DNA from: an uncultured Collinsella sp.
GTDB taxonomy: Bacteria > Actinomycetota > Coriobacteriia > Coriobacteriales > Coriobacteriaceae
DNA: 6,732 nucleotides
Assembly: GCA_900543945.1 (NCBI GenBank)
Contig: UQTN01000107.1
Span: 1-6,732 of the forward strand
Reading direction: 5' to 3'
The number at the start of each line of letters is the position of its first letter. Positions within the stretch are counted from its first letter, which is position 1. Both the position numbers and the translations under genes were made by a program. The notes beneath the pieces were generated by a model. The model saw only the letters and a list, made by a program, of their open reading frames with translations, was not told where the DNA came from and searched no databases. This document shows, piece by piece, positions 5,522 through 6,732 of the stretch.

Positions 5522-6732
5522 CTACAGGCTGCTTGCAGCGCGAATGCCCGAGATCCAGGCCCACGCAAGGTTAAAGCCTCCGCAATCGGCGTCGATGTCG
5601 AGCGCTTCACCGCAGACGTAAAGCGGGGCGTCGACAACGCTGCGCGCGCGCAGGCTGGGTGTTGAGATGCTCTCGACAGATATGCCACCACGCGTGACCT
5701 GTGCTGAGCGCTCCTCGGCTGTTCCCTCGACGAGCAACTTAAAGTGCTTGAGGATCGAGACCAGGTGGATGACATCGTTGGAGCCTGGATGGCACTGCTC
5801 GAACGCTGTGCAGACGACGCGGGAGAGTTGCGGGGCGAGCATGCCGTCGAGCCAACGGGGATCACGGGGCGAAAAGCCGCCGAGCAGCTCAACACGCCGG
5901 TTGAGCATATCGAGCAACTGGTCTTTGGAGAGGTCGGGGAAAACGTCGAGCAGGATCGTATCGCCGTGCTGGATACGACGAGAGAGGTTGAAGACAGCGA
6001 CGCCCGAGATACCGAAGGTTCGAAACAGCACTTCACCGTCTTCGTGCCAGAGCTCATTATGATTGCGGGCGAGCGTCAAGCGGGCGCGGACGCGCAGGCC
6101 ATCCAACGTCTTGAGCGCTGCCCGATCGCCAACGACCGTTGCCGATACGGGGCAGAGGACGGGGCGTAGCGAAGTGAGGGGGAAGCGAAACATATCGGCG
6201 ATACCGGTGGGGTTGCCGCCCGTGGCGATAATTACGGCATGTGCCTGCAGGGCCTCGTTCTTGCGAGGGACATCGGCGAGCGCCTTCCGAAGCGAGCGGA
6301 GCTCCGATTTTCGGTCGTCGTGCTTTTTTGCCTTGAGCGCCCGCGCTGGACGGTCTATTTGGAGTGCCCAGCCTTCGGAAGCTTTGCGCGCCGAGGCAAC
6401 GTTGGCCCCGCAGATTAAGGTGATACCTAGGCGGTCGCAAGCGTTGAGAAGTGCGTCGCGCACCGATTCGGCGCGAAGGGAGCGCGGGTACAGCCGGCCT
6501 TCCTCGGAGGTTGTCATGATGCCCAGCGAGGAGAAGAAACCCATAAGCTCTTGTTCGGGCTGGGGGACCATGACGGATTCGACGAATGCGGGGTGGTTAT
6601 ACCGCTGAGGATCAATCGATTCGTTGGAGAGGTTGCAACGGCCGTTACCGGTCGCAAGGAGCTTGAGGCCGCAGGCGACATCGCGCTCAACGATGCAGAC
6701 GCTTTTGCCGGCGCGTGCGGCCGTAATGGCGG
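5522..6732 (-). CDS. HI0933/YhiN/BaiN-type FAD-binding oxidoreductase, 5' end missing
   Basis: Flavoprotein of the family annotated as NAD(P)/FAD-dependent oxidoreductase or 'aminoacetone oxidase family FAD-binding enzyme'. The bile-acid enzyme BaiN belongs here, but most members have no known substrate. The reading frame is open from the right edge, and the first codons give AITAARAGKSVCIVERD, the end of the dinucleotide-binding fold. About 15 residues with the GxGxxG loop are probably outside the window. An internal ATG at 6571 is not the start, because conserved sequence precedes it. TGNGRCNLSN (near 6630-6652), AVIIATGG (near 6213-6236), GEVLFRTFGISGVAVFNLSR and the C-terminal CGEALDIDADCGGFNLAWAW mark the family. 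After ATGG the protein is about 12 residues shorter than usual and lacks the GSTGDGY-type stretch. A basic segment (KAKKHDDRKSELRSLRKALA) lies before it. There are 402 residues in the window, against about 400 for full E. coli YhiN. It may be cotranscribed with the next flavoprotein gene if the hairpin between them leaks. Confidence 0.9.
   Translation of the reverse strand, partial: AITAARAGKSVCIVERDVACGLKLLATGNGRCNLSNESIDPQRYNHPAFVESVMVPQPEQELMGFFSSLGIMTTSEEGRLYPRSLRAESVRDALLNACDRLGITLICGANVASARKASEGWALQIDRPARALKAKKHDDRKSELRSLRKALADVPRKNEALQAHAVIIATGGNPTGIADMFRFPLTSLRPVLCPVSATVVGDRAALKTLDGLRVRARLTLARNHNELWHEDGEVLFRTFGISGVAVFNLSRRIQHGDTILLDVFPDLSKDQLLDMLNRRVELLGGFSPRDPRWLDGMLAPQLSRVVCTAFEQCHPGSNDVIHLVSILKHFKLLVEGTAEERSAQVTRGGISVESISTPSLRARSVVDAPLYVCGEALDIDADCGGFNLAWAWISGIRAASSL

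Noticed and set aside
5442..5564. 41-residue N-terminal extension of the COG2509 protein
   Set aside because: It would be translated through a terminator hairpin and the end of the upstream gene. ATG 5441 has a good ribosome binding site and fits the family's N terminus.
6063..6608. 181-codon open frame on the + strand near the right edge
   Set aside because: It lies opposite the conserved HI0933-type coding sequence and encodes an Arg/Ser-rich product typical of a shadow frame.

Overview
The window looks like chromosomal DNA of a moderately GC-rich actinobacterium, most likely of the Coriobacteriia (Collinsella or a relative). This is inferred from the coaE-uvrB gene order typical of Actinobacteria, the GC-leaning codon use with many T-ended codons in coaE, and the type of FAD protein present. 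No marker gene proves the genus. Everything here is housekeeping or core-type sequence. I see no mobile element, CRISPR array, tRNA or rRNA.

Left part, + strand: the first ~65 bases are probably the 3' end of an upstream gene, closed by a very strong intrinsic terminator (70-93). After an AT-rich leader comes coaE (228-869, dephospho-CoA kinase). It overlaps by 8 bases a small membrane-anchored lytic transglycosylase gene (862-1443). After a 51-base gap with its own possible promoter comes uvrB (1495-3735, nucleotide excision repair helicase subunit, 746 aa).

Right part, - strand: a 14-bp hairpin (3741-3772) lies in the 65-base gap where uvrB meets a convergent pair of flavoprotein genes. 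These are a COG2509-type FAD-dependent dehydrogenase (5441 down to 3801, 546 aa) and, upstream of it, an HI0933/YhiN/BaiN-type FAD-binding protein (5522 to the right edge, 5' end cut off). Between the two flavoprotein genes lie a hairpin terminator (5468-5491) and a perfect TATAAT (5506-5511) on the same strand. The terminator hairpin may therefore also form the 5' end of the second gene's transcript.

The genes do not form one pathway: CoA synthesis, cell-wall turnover, DNA repair and two flavoproteins of unknown substrate. No clearly new system is visible. The points most worth a second look are the terminator/leader arrangement at 5442-5511, the shortened segment in the HI0933-type protein, and the departures from consensus in CoaE.
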